From CAWEPK01 sp049521495 (GTDB lineage: Bacteria; Desulfobacterota; Syntrophorhabdia; Syntrophorhabdales; WCHB1-27), in NCBI GenBank assembly GCA_049521495.1, contig JBEKOT010000001.1, positions 1-64,000 of the forward strand: a stretch of 64,000 bases of DNA, in the 5' to 3' direction. Numbering within the stretch: position 1 is the first letter of the stretch; every line of letters begins with the position of its first letter. The notes beneath the pieces are model-generated. The model worked only from the letters and a program-made list of their open reading frames with translations. It was not told the origin of the DNA and ran no database searches. Of the stretch, positions 26,508-34,874 are shown one piece after another. The translations under genes and the position numbers were made by a program.

Positions 26508-28025
26508 TCAGCGCTTCTTCCCGACTTCACCTTCCGCGTAAGATTTCTTGAGCTCCCGCTTCAGGATCTTCCCGGCCGGGCTCTTGGGCATTTCCTTGAC
26601 CGCTATATACTCTTTGGGCACTTTGAAAGGCGAAAGGCGGGACTTGAGAAAAGCCTTGACCTTGTCGGGCTCCAGGGTGCTCCCCGGCTTGGGCACGATA
26701 AAAGCGGCCAGCCTCTCGCCCCATTCCTTGTCGGGAAGGCCCACGACTGTGCACTCTTCTACGCCGGGCCAGCCATAGAGCGCCTCTTCTACCTCCCGGG
26801 GATAGACATTCTCGCCGCCTGTAATGACGAGGTCCTTGAGGCGGTCGACAATCGAGAGATAGCTCTCAGGGTCAAGGACGCCGATGTCGCCCGTGCGCAG
26901 CCAGCCTCCTTCCCAAAACACGGCCGCCGTTTCTTCGGGGTTGTTCAGGTACTCTTTCATCACGGCCGGCGACCTCACGCAGATCTCACCCTGCTCACCC
27001 TGCTCCACTATTCTGCCCTTAACGTCCCTTACCTGGACCTCCACGCCATGGCAGGCCTGACCGACCGTGCCCGCAACATGCCTGTCGGGATAGTAGTGGT
27101 TGAAGGTAATGGGCATACATTCCGTCATTCCGTATGATTCCGCAATTGTTATGCCTGTCCGCTCCTTCCATCGCTTGACGATCTCGAGTGCCATCGAAGC
27201 CCCGGCAGAGAAGCAGTAGCGCAGCGGCCCCAGCCTTTCCTTCAGGTCGGGAAGGCCGAGGAGCCGGATATATATGGTTGGAACGGAAAAGAACTTAGTT
27301 ATGCGCCCTTTTTTGAGTATGTCGAGGATCTGATCCATGTCGAAGGCGGGCAAAAGCTCCAGGCAGCCGGAGCTGAAGATCGTGGAATTCATGATGTGCA
27401 TCTGGCCGAAGACATGGTTGAAGGGAAGAAAGCACAAGGCCAGGTCGTTCTCGGTTGACCTTTCATAAACGGCAATGCTGTAGGCGGAAAAGAAGACGCC
27501 CTCGTGCTTGAGCATCACTCCCTTCGGCACCCCTGTCGTGCCACCTGTATAGAGTATGGCGGCCGCGTCCGTGCGCTCCCTGTCGACCGCCTTGAAGGTG
27601 CCCGTTCCCATGTCCATGAGACGGCTGAGGTCCATATCGCCGCCCCGGCAGATTACCTTCTCGATCCCGCTCGATGTCCGGATCTTCTCGATGTCCTGCA
27701 GTTTGCCCTCGGCTATGAAAATGAACCTGGGCCTTGCATGGCTCACCAGGTTCTTCAGCTCATCGCCGACAAGCAGGCCGGAGAGTGTTACGGCGATGCC
27801 GCCTGCTTTGAGCACCCCGAAGTAGAAAATGATCCAGTCGGCCGAATTTGGGGCGCAGAGGGCTACCAGATCGCCGGCCTTGAGACCGATTGTCATGAGG
27901 CCGGTTGCGACGCGATTTGCCCGCTCGTTGAGCTCGGCGTAGCTAAGCTCCCTGTCTCCCTCCCGGACAGCAGGCCGTCCGGGGAAAAAAAGCGCCGATT
28001 GTTCCAGGTTCGTTGCGATATTCAC
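26508..28025 (-). CDS. Class I adenylate-forming acyl-CoA ligase
   Basis: A 505-residue AMP-dependent synthetase. Motifs are ILYTGGTTGVPKGVML (P-loop), AESYGMTECMP (A5), GWLRTGDIGVLD (A7), DRLKDLVITGGENVYPRE (A8) and SPAGKILKREL with the catalytic Lys (A10). It activates a carboxylic acid to its acyl-AMP and CoA thioester. Substrate chain length cannot be read; fatty or aromatic acids are both possible. GTG 28025 has AAGGAG six bases upstream; the longer frame to 28106 overlaps the spacing before the HTH gene. It lies 19 bases downstream of the ModE-type gene, so the two may be one transcript. Confidence 0.88.
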   Translation of the reverse strand: MNIATNLEQSALFFPGRPAVREGDRELSYAELNERANRVATGLMTIGLKAGDLVALCAPNSADWIIFYFGVLKAGGIAVTLSGLLVGDELKNLVSHARPRFIFIAEGKLQDIEKIRTSSGIEKVICRGGDMDLSRLMDMGTGTFKAVDRERTDAAAILYTGGTTGVPKGVMLKHEGVFFSAYSIAVYERSTENDLALCFLPFNHVFGQMHIMNSTIFSSGCLELLPAFDMDQILDILKKGRITKFFSVPTIYIRLLGLPDLKERLGPLRYCFSAGASMALEIVKRWKERTGITIAESYGMTECMPITFNHYYPDRHVAGTVGQACHGVEVQVRDVKGRIVEQGEQGEICVRSPAVMKEYLNNPEETAAVFWEGGWLRTGDIGVLDPESYLSIVDRLKDLVITGGENVYPREVEEALYGWPGVEECTVVGLPDKEWGERLAAFIVPKPGSTLEPDKVKAFLKSRLSPFKVPKEYIAVKEMPKSPAGKILKRELKKSYAEGEVGKKR

Positions 28026-28044
28026 CAATTGCTCCTTAAAGCGG

Positions 28045-28398
28045 TTACGATCGTGGCTCCTCCAACCCGAAGTGCTTTTGGCAGATCTGCTGGAGGACCA
28101 CTTCAACCTCCTGCCGGAAAGCTTCGTATCTCCTCATAAAATCGCGAGCCTCCTCCGTGAGTCGCGAGCCTCCCCCGGAGACGCCCCCCACCCTCCGCTC
28201 AAGGAGGGCGAAGCCGAGGCGGCTCTCCATGGTGCGGAGCATGAGCCACGCCTTCCTGTACGACATTTTCATATCGGCGGCGGCCCTGTGCAGCGACCCC
28301 GTCGCCTCGACCCTGTGTAACAGCATGTCAGGTCCCTCCCCAAAAGCCTTCCCTTCGCAGTCGAGCCATACCTTGTATGCAATCTTGAGCGGACCCAT
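28045..28398 (-). CDS. ModE-type winged-helix regulator, DNA-binding domain only
   Basis: A 117-residue LysR-like winged HTH as found at the N-terminus of ModE: VEATGSLHRAAADMKMSYRKAWLMLRTME, followed by GGVSGGGSRLTEEARDF. Full ModE has two C-terminal molybdate-binding Mop domains; they are absent here. A stand-alone Mop gene lies divergently 174 bases away. I infer control of molybdate or tungstate responses, with the ligand sensed elsewhere or by a partner. Confidence 0.85.
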   Translation of the reverse strand: MGPLKIAYKVWLDCEGKAFGEGPDMLLHRVEATGSLHRAAADMKMSYRKAWLMLRTMESRLGFALLERRVGGVSGGGSRLTEEARDFMRRYEAFRQEVEVVLQQICQKHFGLEEPRS

Positions 28399-28500
28399 CG
28401 GTCAATTGTAACGATACTCGTGACGGCTGTCAAGCTACGGTTAGAGACTAGGCCGCGAACGTGAGCATTCTTCCCGTCCATTGCGTCCGGGGGCGACCCG

Positions 28501-28515
28501 TATTAGCTTCTAATA
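28501..28515. promoter_or_regulatory. Inverted repeat, candidate operator between the ModE-type and Mop genes
   Basis: tattag ctt ctaata is a perfect 6-bp inverted repeat. It lies 13 bases upstream of the -35 box of the mop promoter (28529) and in the divergent region, a sensible place for the neighbouring HTH protein to bind. It is not the enterobacterial ModE box. Confidence 0.4.
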
Positions 28516-28528
28516 GCAAGGCCTCCGC

Positions 28529-28556
28529 TTGAATTAACCGGGGCCCGGCGTAATAT
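28529..28556 (+). promoter_or_regulatory. Candidate promoter for the Mop gene
   Basis: TTGAAT (28529-28534), 16-base spacer, TAATAT (28551-28556). The predicted start leaves a very short leader containing gaggtg (28562-28567) before ATG 28573. Confidence 0.55.
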
Positions 28557-28572
28557 TCTCACGAGGTGTTCC

Positions 28573-28782
28573 ATGAAAGTCAGCGCGAGAAACGCACTTC
28601 CCGGAACTGTAGCAAGCATCAGGAAAGGGGTTGTTAACTCAGAGGTAATCCTCACTTTGAAGGGAGGAATACCGGTTGTCGCCATCATAACGAACGCGGC
28701 GGTAGACAATCTCGGATTGAAAGAGGGGATGGCCGCGTATGCGATAATCAAGGCGAGCTCCGTGATGGTCGGGGTGGAATAG
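28573..28782 (+). CDS. mop: Molbindin-like single Mop-domain protein
   Basis: A 69-residue protein, exactly one Mop/TOBE domain: SARNALPGTVASIRKGVVNSEVILTL and GLKEGMAAYAIIKASSVMVGVE. Such molbindins form hexamers that store molybdate or tungstate oxyanions. Divergent placement from the HTH-only ModE-type gene suggests that the two halves of a ModE regulator are encoded separately here. Confidence 0.9.
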   Translation: MKVSARNALPGTVASIRKGVVNSEVILTLKGGIPVVAIITNAAVDNLGLKEGMAAYAIIKASSVMVGVE

Positions 28783-29102
28783 CGCTCCTCAGCCTTTGCC
28801 GTCAGAAGCGGGGAAAGCTTCAGTCTCGATTCAGAACCTCCTGGTTCCCGAAGGCCCGTCCTTACGGCGTCCCCCTGCCCCTTTGCCGGTTTTTCGTTGA
28901 CAGGCTTCGAAAACTGCAATAAAATATGCCAGTACGCTTCTTTGTTGCTCTATTCTTTCGTGAAGTTGAGCGGGCCAAATCCGTTGGCCTGCTTCGGTTT
29001 TCGGCCAATGCTGGGTTGACAAAATATTGCATGATGCTGACAATATTAGAATCCGGCTGGGACGTATCCCGAGAAGGAAGCATTTAGAGCCTGTTTACCG
29101 AC
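28783..29102. other. 320-base region upstream of the hopanoid operon
   Basis: No gene can be supported; minus-strand frames of about 70 codons have no RBS and odd composition. The left part is GC-rich; the right part (from about 29010) is AT-rich and contains the candidate hopanoid promoter and an inverted repeat. Confidence 0.5.
29016..29047 (+). promoter_or_regulatory. Candidate promoter and operator of the hopanoid operon
   Basis: TTGACA at 29016-29021 is followed after 17 bases by GACAAT (29039-29044). A perfect 7-bp inverted repeat, aatattg (29023-29029) and caatatt (29041-29047) with an 11-base centre, covers the spacer and -10 box. A repressor binding there would block the polymerase. 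The first gene starts at 29103. Confidence 0.5.
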
Positions 29103-30521
29103 ATGCGAACTTTATTGCTCAATCCACCCTCCTTCAAGGGCTTCGACGGTAGTGCGGGTTCGCGCTACCAGGCATGCCGGGAGGTCCGTTCCTTCTGGTA
29201 CCCGACCTGGCTAGCCTACCCCGCGGGAATGATCGGAGAGGCCCGGTTGCTAGATGCATCGGCCGAAGGAATGTCGCGGGAAGAGACGATCCGCGAGGCA
29301 GGCGGCTACGAATTGGTCATTATTCACACCGGTACGGCAACCTTCGAGCACGATGCGGCCCTGGCAGGCGCGATCAAGGATGGCTACCCGCAGATGATGG
29401 TCGGCATGGTCGGCCCTCACGTGACCGTCTTTCCGGAAGAGAGCCTCCTTAAGGCGCCGGCCGTAGATTTTGCTGCCGTCGGCGAATTTGACGATACTGT
29501 CGTTGAAATAGCCCGGGGCAAGGCGCTTCCCGACGTAAGGGGCATCGTCTTTCGCCGGCAAGGATCGGTTCATAGGACTGCCCAAAGGCCTCTCATCGAC
29601 GACCTCGACCGTCTCCCTTTTGTGACAAGCGTCTACGCGAGGGACCTGCACATAGAGAATTACTACATAGGATATCTGAGACACCCCTATGTCTCCGTCT
29701 ATGCGGGCCGGGGCTGCCGTGGCCGCTGCACTTACTGCCTGTGGCCGCAGACCATAGGGGGCGGTGTTTACCGGGTGCGGAGCGCGGACAACATCTACGA
29801 GGAGATGTCCCTGGCAAAGAAGCTCTTCCCCCAGGTAAAAGAGTTCTTCTTCGACGACGACACATTCACCGACCATCCACGGCTTGAAGAGGTCGTCCGG
29901 AAGGTCGGCACCCTGGGCATTACCTGGTCGTGCAATGCAAGGGCCAACCTATCGAAAAAAACGCTCCACGTCCTCAAAGAGAATGGGTTGCGTCTCCTAA
30001 CGGTGGGATTTGAATCGGGAAATCAGAAGATTCTAACGAACGTCAGAAAAGGTATCAGCCCGGAGGGAGCGCGCAAGTTTTCGAAAGCGGCAAAAGAAGC
30101 GGGCATACTCATACACGGCACATTCATATTGGGACTCCCGGGCGAAACGAGGGAGACCATAGAAGAAACCGTGCGATTCGCGCGCGAAATTGACCCTTAC
30201 AGCATCCAGGTCTCCCTTGCAGCTCCCTATCCCGGAACGGCGCTTTACGAAGAGGCAAGGCGTGAGGGCTGGCTTACCGGCGATGGGTCCGGGCTCGTGA
30301 CCGACGGCATCCAGAATTCGGTTATCTCGTACCCCTGGCTCTCGAGCGAGGAGATATTCGAGGCTGTCGAGCGCTTCTACCGGCGCTTCTACCTGAGGCC
30401 TACCCCCATCTTGAGGATCCTGAAGGAGATGATCGGGGACAGGCATGAATTCACCAGGAGGATCAGGGAAGGGAGAGAGTTTTTTTCATTCATGGCCAAG
30501 CGAAAGGCAGCGCTTTCGTAG
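29103..30521 (+). CDS. hpnJ: Hopanoid radical SAM protein HpnJ (B12-binding type)
   Basis: A 472-residue class B radical SAM enzyme. The N-terminal cobalamin-binding-like domain spans about residues 1-180; the cluster motif CX3CX2C is C205-RGR-C209-TY-C212 after YVSVYAGRG. Also present are TVGFESGNQKILTNVRKG and THGTFILGLPGET-like text (IHGTFILGLPGETRET). In Burkholderia HpnJ converts the glucosamine head of bacteriohopanetetrol to the cyclitol ether. HpnI and HpnK, which make that substrate, are in the same operon. It follows the candidate promoter and is the first gene. Confidence 0.9.
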   Translation: MRTLLLNPPSFKGFDGSAGSRYQACREVRSFWYPTWLAYPAGMIGEARLLDASAEGMSREETIREAGGYELVIIHTGTATFEHDAALAGAIKDGYPQMMVGMVGPHVTVFPEESLLKAPAVDFAAVGEFDDTVVEIARGKALPDVRGIVFRRQGSVHRTAQRPLIDDLDRLPFVTSVYARDLHIENYYIGYLRHPYVSVYAGRGCRGRCTYCLWPQTIGGGVYRVRSADNIYEEMSLAKKLFPQVKEFFFDDDTFTDHPRLEEVVRKVGTLGITWSCNARANLSKKTLHVLKENGLRLLTVGFESGNQKILTNVRKGISPEGARKFSKAAKEAGILIHGTFILGLPGETRETIEETVRFAREIDPYSIQVSLAAPYPGTALYEEARREGWLTGDGSGLVTDGIQNSVISYPWLSSEEIFEAVERFYRRFYLRPTPILRILKEMIGDRHEFTRRIREGREFFSFMAKRKAALS

Positions 30522-30534
30522 CGGAGGAGGTAAA

Positions 30535-31437
30535 CTGGGTCAGATACCTTTGAGTGACGGCAGATATCTCGTAATCTCGGCCGATGACTTCGGCCGTTCT
30601 TCGTCGATCAACCTGGCTGTCGCGACGGCCTTCGGCCGTGGCTTGCTCACTTCGGCGAGTATCGTCGCAGGAGGCGAGGCCTTCGAAGAGGCCGCCGGCC
30701 TGGCCGTCCGGAGCCCCCGGCTTTCGGTGGGACTCCACGTTACGCTCTCGGACGGCCGCCCGGTCCTTCCGCGGGCGGCAGTTCCGGACCTGGTCGATGA
30801 CGATGGCTGCTTCGCCCGTAAACCCTTGCGGGCCGGCATCGCTTACTGGAGGTTGAGAAGGTCCGTCGGCGATCAGATCGAGTCAGAGGTGCGGGCGCAG
30901 TTCGACAAGGCTGAAGCGGCCGGCATCCATCCCACCCATGTCGACTGTCACCACCACCTCCACATCCATCCTGTGCTGTTCGAGATAATTGCGAGGGAGG
31001 CGGCCAAAAGGGGCGCTGCCTGGATAAGGATTCCCAGAGAGCCCTTGCCTTTCCTTCTTCGCCTTCACGGGCCCAGGTTCGATGGAAGGGCCTTTGCCGC
31101 CTGGCTCGTTTTCGGGCTTCTTGCCCGACGGTGTCTGAGGATAGCCGGCCGGTACGGGCTGCGGGTCCTGGACAACGTCTACGGGCTCTCCGGTACCGGC
31201 AGAATAGACGAGGAATATCTCCTTGCCCTTCTGCCCCGCGTGCGAGGTGAGACGAACGAGATATATGTCCATCCTGACATGGCTTCTGTTCAGGGATTGG
31301 CAGAAATGAAAGCGGTTGCGTCAAGGCGGGTCAAGGACACGCTGAAGGCCCTGGGCTTCGTGCTCGTCGGTTTCAGGGAGCTTTCCGACCGGCCGGCGGG
31401 TCTCCGATTGGCGGCCGAAGGGGCAGCGAAAACATGA
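30535..31437 (+). CDS. hpnK: Hopanoid deacetylase HpnK (YdjC/ChbG-like)
   Basis: A YdjC-family deacetylase of about 300 residues. LVISADDFGRSSSIN carries the paired Asp metal motif, and THVDCHHHLHIHP the His motif. HpnK removes the acetyl group from N-acetylglucosaminyl-bacteriohopanetetrol. The start is uncertain: ggaggagg (30523-30530) is correctly spaced only for CTG 30535; TTG 30550 and ATG 30445 (inside hpnJ) are alternatives. The last codons overlap the next gene by ATGA. Confidence 0.87.
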   Translation: MGQIPLSDGRYLVISADDFGRSSSINLAVATAFGRGLLTSASIVAGGEAFEEAAGLAVRSPRLSVGLHVTLSDGRPVLPRAAVPDLVDDDGCFARKPLRAGIAYWRLRRSVGDQIESEVRAQFDKAEAAGIHPTHVDCHHHLHIHPVLFEIIAREAAKRGAAWIRIPREPLPFLLRLHGPRFDGRAFAAWLVFGLLARRCLRIAGRYGLRVLDNVYGLSGTGRIDEEYLLALLPRVRGETNEIYVHPDMASVQGLAEMKAVASRRVKDTLKALGFVLVGFRELSDRPAGLRLAAEGAAKT

Positions 31438-31862
31438 AGACGCTCATAGTGATCCTTATCGCGACCATGTGCACGGCAGTCGGAGAAACCTTCCTCAGTC
31501 TGGGCATGCGGAGGATCGGCCTGGAGAACCCTTCCTTCTGGAGGTGGTTCCTGCTCGTTGCCACAAACCCTTTCGTGCTTGTCGGGGTGTTTTGCGTGAC
31601 CTGCTTCTTTTTTCTCTACCTAGCTGCCCTGTCATGGGCCGATCTCAGTTTTGTTATGCCCCTAACGGCCCTCTCCTACCTTTTTGCGGCAGTACTCGCC
31701 AGGGTTTTCCTAGGAGAACAGATCTCATGGCTGCGATGGACGGGGATCTTTGTCATCGTGGTCGGAATAGCGCTTGTGGCGGCAGAGGAGCGCCATCAAC
31801 GGACAGTCGATATCCGCGCGAAAACCGCTCTCAGGTACTTCCTGGGCAAAAATAGGAGCTGA
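31434..31862 (+). CDS. Small four-helix DMT/EamA-like transporter of the hopanoid operon
   Basis: A 142-residue protein with four transmembrane segments (about 1-20, 38-60, 66-88, 94-113): LIVILIATMCTAVGETFLSLG, NPFVLVGVFCVTCFFFLYLAAL, FVMPLTALSYLFAAVLARVF and WTGIFVIVVGIALVAAE. It is half-size like EmrE or ArnE/ArnF. ArnE/ArnF flip undecaprenyl-phospho-aminoarabinose, so this protein may move a hopanoid or sugar-lipid intermediate across the inner membrane; that is inference from position. It is translationally coupled to hpnK. Confidence 0.75.
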   Translation: MKTLIVILIATMCTAVGETFLSLGMRRIGLENPSFWRWFLLVATNPFVLVGVFCVTCFFFLYLAALSWADLSFVMPLTALSYLFAAVLARVFLGEQISWLRWTGIFVIVVGIALVAAEERHQRTVDIRAKTALRYFLGKNRS

Positions 31863-31889
31863 CACCCATGCAGGTTTCCACGGAGGATT

Positions 31890-33866
31890 ATGTCTCAGAT
31901 GCTCATCGATAACCTTCATCTTCTCTCGCCCGAACCTGAAGAAAGGCCGTACGCCGAGTATAGCCAGGACCTAGCGGACCGGGCCTTGCAGGCCGTTGAG
32001 AAGACTGCCCACTACTTCATCCGCAGCCAGTATCCGGATGGTTACTGGTGGTTCGAGCTGGAATCGAACGTGACGATAACGGCAGAGTACCTCATGCTCC
32101 TCCACTTCGCCGGCATCGTGGACGACGAGAGGGATAGGAAGGTTGCCAACTATATCCTGAAGCATCAGCGACCTGACGGGACATGGGCGATATACAAGGG
32201 CGGCAGGGGCGACATCAGCACGAGCGTGGAGGCTTACTTCGCCCTGAAGCTGGCGGGGTATTCCTCGCAGGACCCGCGCATGACGCGGGCGCGAGAGTTC
32301 GTCAACGAAGCGGGTGGTCCGGGAGAAACAAGGTTCTTCACCAAGATATTCCTTGCCCTTTTCGGCCAGTACGACTGGAAAGCGATCCCGTCGGTCCCGG
32401 TAGAGATCGTGCTCGTGCCTCCGTGGTTCCCCATCAACATCTATAACTTTTCAAGCTGGGCAAGGGCCACCTTTGTTCCATTGTCTGTCGTCCTAGATGC
32501 AAAACCCGTCAGGGCAATAAGCGATGGCCGGGGCATTTCCGAGCTCTTCGTCGGGGACGAAGCCGGCAGGTCGCGTACGAGGCGGGAGCCGATCCTCTCA
32601 TGGAAGCGCTTCTTCTCGCAGCTCGACAGGCTGATAAAGGCAACCGAGGAGAGCCGCCTCCGGTCATGGAGAAAGAAGGGTCTGGAGCAGGCCCTTCGCT
32701 GGGTGCGTGAACATCAGGAGGAGACAGGCGACTGGGGCGGGATACAACCGGCAATGGTCAATTCCATCCTCGCCCTCCTCGTCCAGGGCCACGACCTCTC
32801 ATTCGAGCCGGTGAGGAAAGGATTAGAAGCGCTGGAAAGGTTTACCATCGAGCGGGAGGACGAGATGCTCCTCCAGTCGTGCATCTCCCCCGTGTGGGAC
32901 ACGGCCCTTACTGCCCTTGCCCTTACTTCTTCGGGTATGAAGGAAAACCACCCGGTCCTGACAAAGGCCTGCCAGTGGCTGGCAGATAAGCAGATCTTTA
33001 AGAAGGGAGACTGGAGTGTGAAGAGGCCCGACCTTGAGCCGGGCGGGTGGGCTTTTGAATTCGTCAACAACTGGTACCCCGATGTGGACGACACCGCCAT
33101 AGTGCTTATGCTTGTGAACAAGTGCGGAGAGGAAAGGTTCCTCACGCCCGAGAATCACAAAAGAGCGGTCGAGTGGGTACTCGGCATGCAGGGTAAAGAC
33201 GGCGGATGGGGGGCCTTCGATGTCGACAACAACGCGGAGGTGCTGAACCAGATACCCTTCGGGGACCTTGAGGCTATGATAGACCCTAGCACGCCCGATA
33301 TCACCGGGAGGGTCCTCGAGCTGCTCGGCTGCATCGGCTACCCCCGCTCCCATAAAATCGTAAAGGCGGCTGTCAGGTTCCTCAAGAAAACGCAGGAGAA
33401 GGACGGGCTCTGGTACGGCAGATGGGGGGTAAACTACCTATACGGGACATGGTCTGTCCTTGCAGGCCTGAACTCCATCCGGGAGAACATGACGAGACCC
33501 TATGTGAGAAAAGCTGTGGCTACCCTCAAGGAATGGCAGAACGCCGACGGCGGATGGGGTGAGGCTTGTGAATCCTACGCGAACCCGCGGGCGAGGATGC
33601 CCTGGAAAAGCACCGCCTCTCAGACCGCCTGGGTGGTCATGGCGCTGATAGCAGCCGGAGAGGGTATGTGCCGGGAAGTGATTAATGGAGTGCGGTTCCT
33701 CCTCCAGACGCAGGCTCCCGACGGGACCTGGGCGGAGGAGGATTTCACGGCCACCGGTTTTCCTAAGCATTTCATGATAAAATATCACAACTATCGGAAC
33801 TGCTTCCCTCTCATGGCTATAGGCAGATTTCTCGCGGCGGCCCAAAAGGGCAAATCTCCCCGATAA
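31890..33866 (+). CDS. shc: Squalene-hopene cyclase
   Basis: A 658-residue protein of normal length. The catalytic DxDD is in WYPDVDDTA (D398-V-D400-D401). Several QW repeats are visible: QDKDGGWGAF-like (QGKDGGWGAFD), QNADGGWGE and QTQAPDGTWAEE. It cyclises squalene to hopene/hopanol at the inner membrane, the committing step of hopanoid synthesis. GGAGG (31882-31886) precedes ATG 31890. Its TAA shares a base with the ATG of hpnA. No squalene synthesis genes (hpnC, hpnD, hpnE) are in the window. Confidence 0.97.
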   Translation: MSQMLIDNLHLLSPEPEERPYAEYSQDLADRALQAVEKTAHYFIRSQYPDGYWWFELESNVTITAEYLMLLHFAGIVDDERDRKVANYILKHQRPDGTWAIYKGGRGDISTSVEAYFALKLAGYSSQDPRMTRAREFVNEAGGPGETRFFTKIFLALFGQYDWKAIPSVPVEIVLVPPWFPINIYNFSSWARATFVPLSVVLDAKPVRAISDGRGISELFVGDEAGRSRTRREPILSWKRFFSQLDRLIKATEESRLRSWRKKGLEQALRWVREHQEETGDWGGIQPAMVNSILALLVQGHDLSFEPVRKGLEALERFTIEREDEMLLQSCISPVWDTALTALALTSSGMKENHPVLTKACQWLADKQIFKKGDWSVKRPDLEPGGWAFEFVNNWYPDVDDTAIVLMLVNKCGEERFLTPENHKRAVEWVLGMQGKDGGWGAFDVDNNAEVLNQIPFGDLEAMIDPSTPDITGRVLELLGCIGYPRSHKIVKAAVRFLKKTQEKDGLWYGRWGVNYLYGTWSVLAGLNSIRENMTRPYVRKAVATLKEWQNADGGWGEACESYANPRARMPWKSTASQTAWVVMALIAAGEGMCREVINGVRFLLQTQAPDGTWAEEDFTATGFPKHFMIKYHNYRNCFPLMAIGRFLAAAQKGKSPR

Positions 33867-34873
33867 TGACGAAGGCTTTGGTGACTGGAGCGACCGGTTT
33901 TATCGGGTACCACGTGGCAAAGGTTCTCGAAAAGAAGGGTATCGCCGTACGCGCCCTCGTGCGGGAGGGCTCGGAACTTTCCGCATTCGCGGCCATCGAC
34001 GCGGAGCAGGTGCGGGGCGACCTTCGGGATTATGGGGCCGTCCTCCGGGCCGAAAGAGGCTGCGACAAGGTCTACCACGTGGGCGCAGATTATCGGCTGT
34101 GGGTGCGGGACCCGCAAACCATGTACGATGTGAACGTCAAGGGCACGGTCAACGTTATGCGGGGGGCGCTGGAAGCAGGCGTCTCAAAGGTGGTCTACAC
34201 CAGCACCGTAGGCGTGCTCTCGCAGGAGAAAAATGGGAAGCCGGGCAACGAGGCAACGATCGCCCGCATCGAGGACATGACGGGACATTACAAAAGGTCG
34301 AAATTCCTCGCGGAGAAAGAGGTATTGGGCTTCGTCGAAAAAGGGCTGAACGCCGTGATCGTCAACCCCACTGCGCCAATTGGCGCTATGGACAGAAAAC
34401 CGACACCCACGGGAAAGATAATAGTCGATTTTCTGAATGGGAGGATGCCGGCCTATCTCGATACGGGTCTCAATTTCGTGGATGTGGAGGATGTGGCAGA
34501 AGCGCATGTGTCTGCATCGGAGTCGGGCGTTACCGGGGAGAGGTACATATTGGGGAACGCCAACCTCACATTGAAACAGTTCCTTGGGATCCTGGCCGGA
34601 CTGACCGGGAGGGAGCCGCCCCGGTGGAGGCTTCCCTATTGGCCTGTGCTCTGTCTCGCCAGGCTGAGTGAGGGCCTCTCCAAGGTGACGCGGACCAGGC
34701 CGGCGATTCCCGTTGACGGCGTCCGGATGGCGCGCCATTACATGTTTTTCGATTGCTCGAAGGCAGTAAGGGATCTGGGGATGGCGCAGAATTCAGTTGA
34801 AATGGCGGCCCGGAAGGCAATAGAATGGTATATAGGGAAAGGTTACGTAAAGAGGCCTTTGTCGGGGGGATAA
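33866..34873 (+). CDS. hpnA: Hopanoid-associated sugar epimerase-like HpnA
   Basis: A 335-residue extended short-chain dehydrogenase. The Rossmann motif is LVTGATGFIGYHVAK at residues 4-18; VYTSTVGVL and HYKRSKFLAE give the Ser and YxxxK-equivalent region. HpnA is a conserved member of hopanoid operons; its exact reaction is not established. The gene overlaps shc by one base (TAATG) and is one base from the DUF116 gene. Confidence 0.9.
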   Translation: MTKALVTGATGFIGYHVAKVLEKKGIAVRALVREGSELSAFAAIDAEQVRGDLRDYGAVLRAERGCDKVYHVGADYRLWVRDPQTMYDVNVKGTVNVMRGALEAGVSKVVYTSTVGVLSQEKNGKPGNEATIARIEDMTGHYKRSKFLAEKEVLGFVEKGLNAVIVNPTAPIGAMDRKPTPTGKIIVDFLNGRMPAYLDTGLNFVDVEDVAEAHVSASESGVTGERYILGNANLTLKQFLGILAGLTGREPPRWRLPYWPVLCLARLSEGLSKVTRTRPAIPVDGVRMARHYMFFDCSKAVRDLGMAQNSVEMAARKAIEWYIGKGYVKRPLSGG

Positions 34874-34874
34874 C

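Noticed and set aside
28831..29083. Minus-strand frames of 70-73 codons upstream of hpnJ
   Set aside because: No RBS and they cover the AT-rich promoter and inverted repeat of the hopanoid operon.
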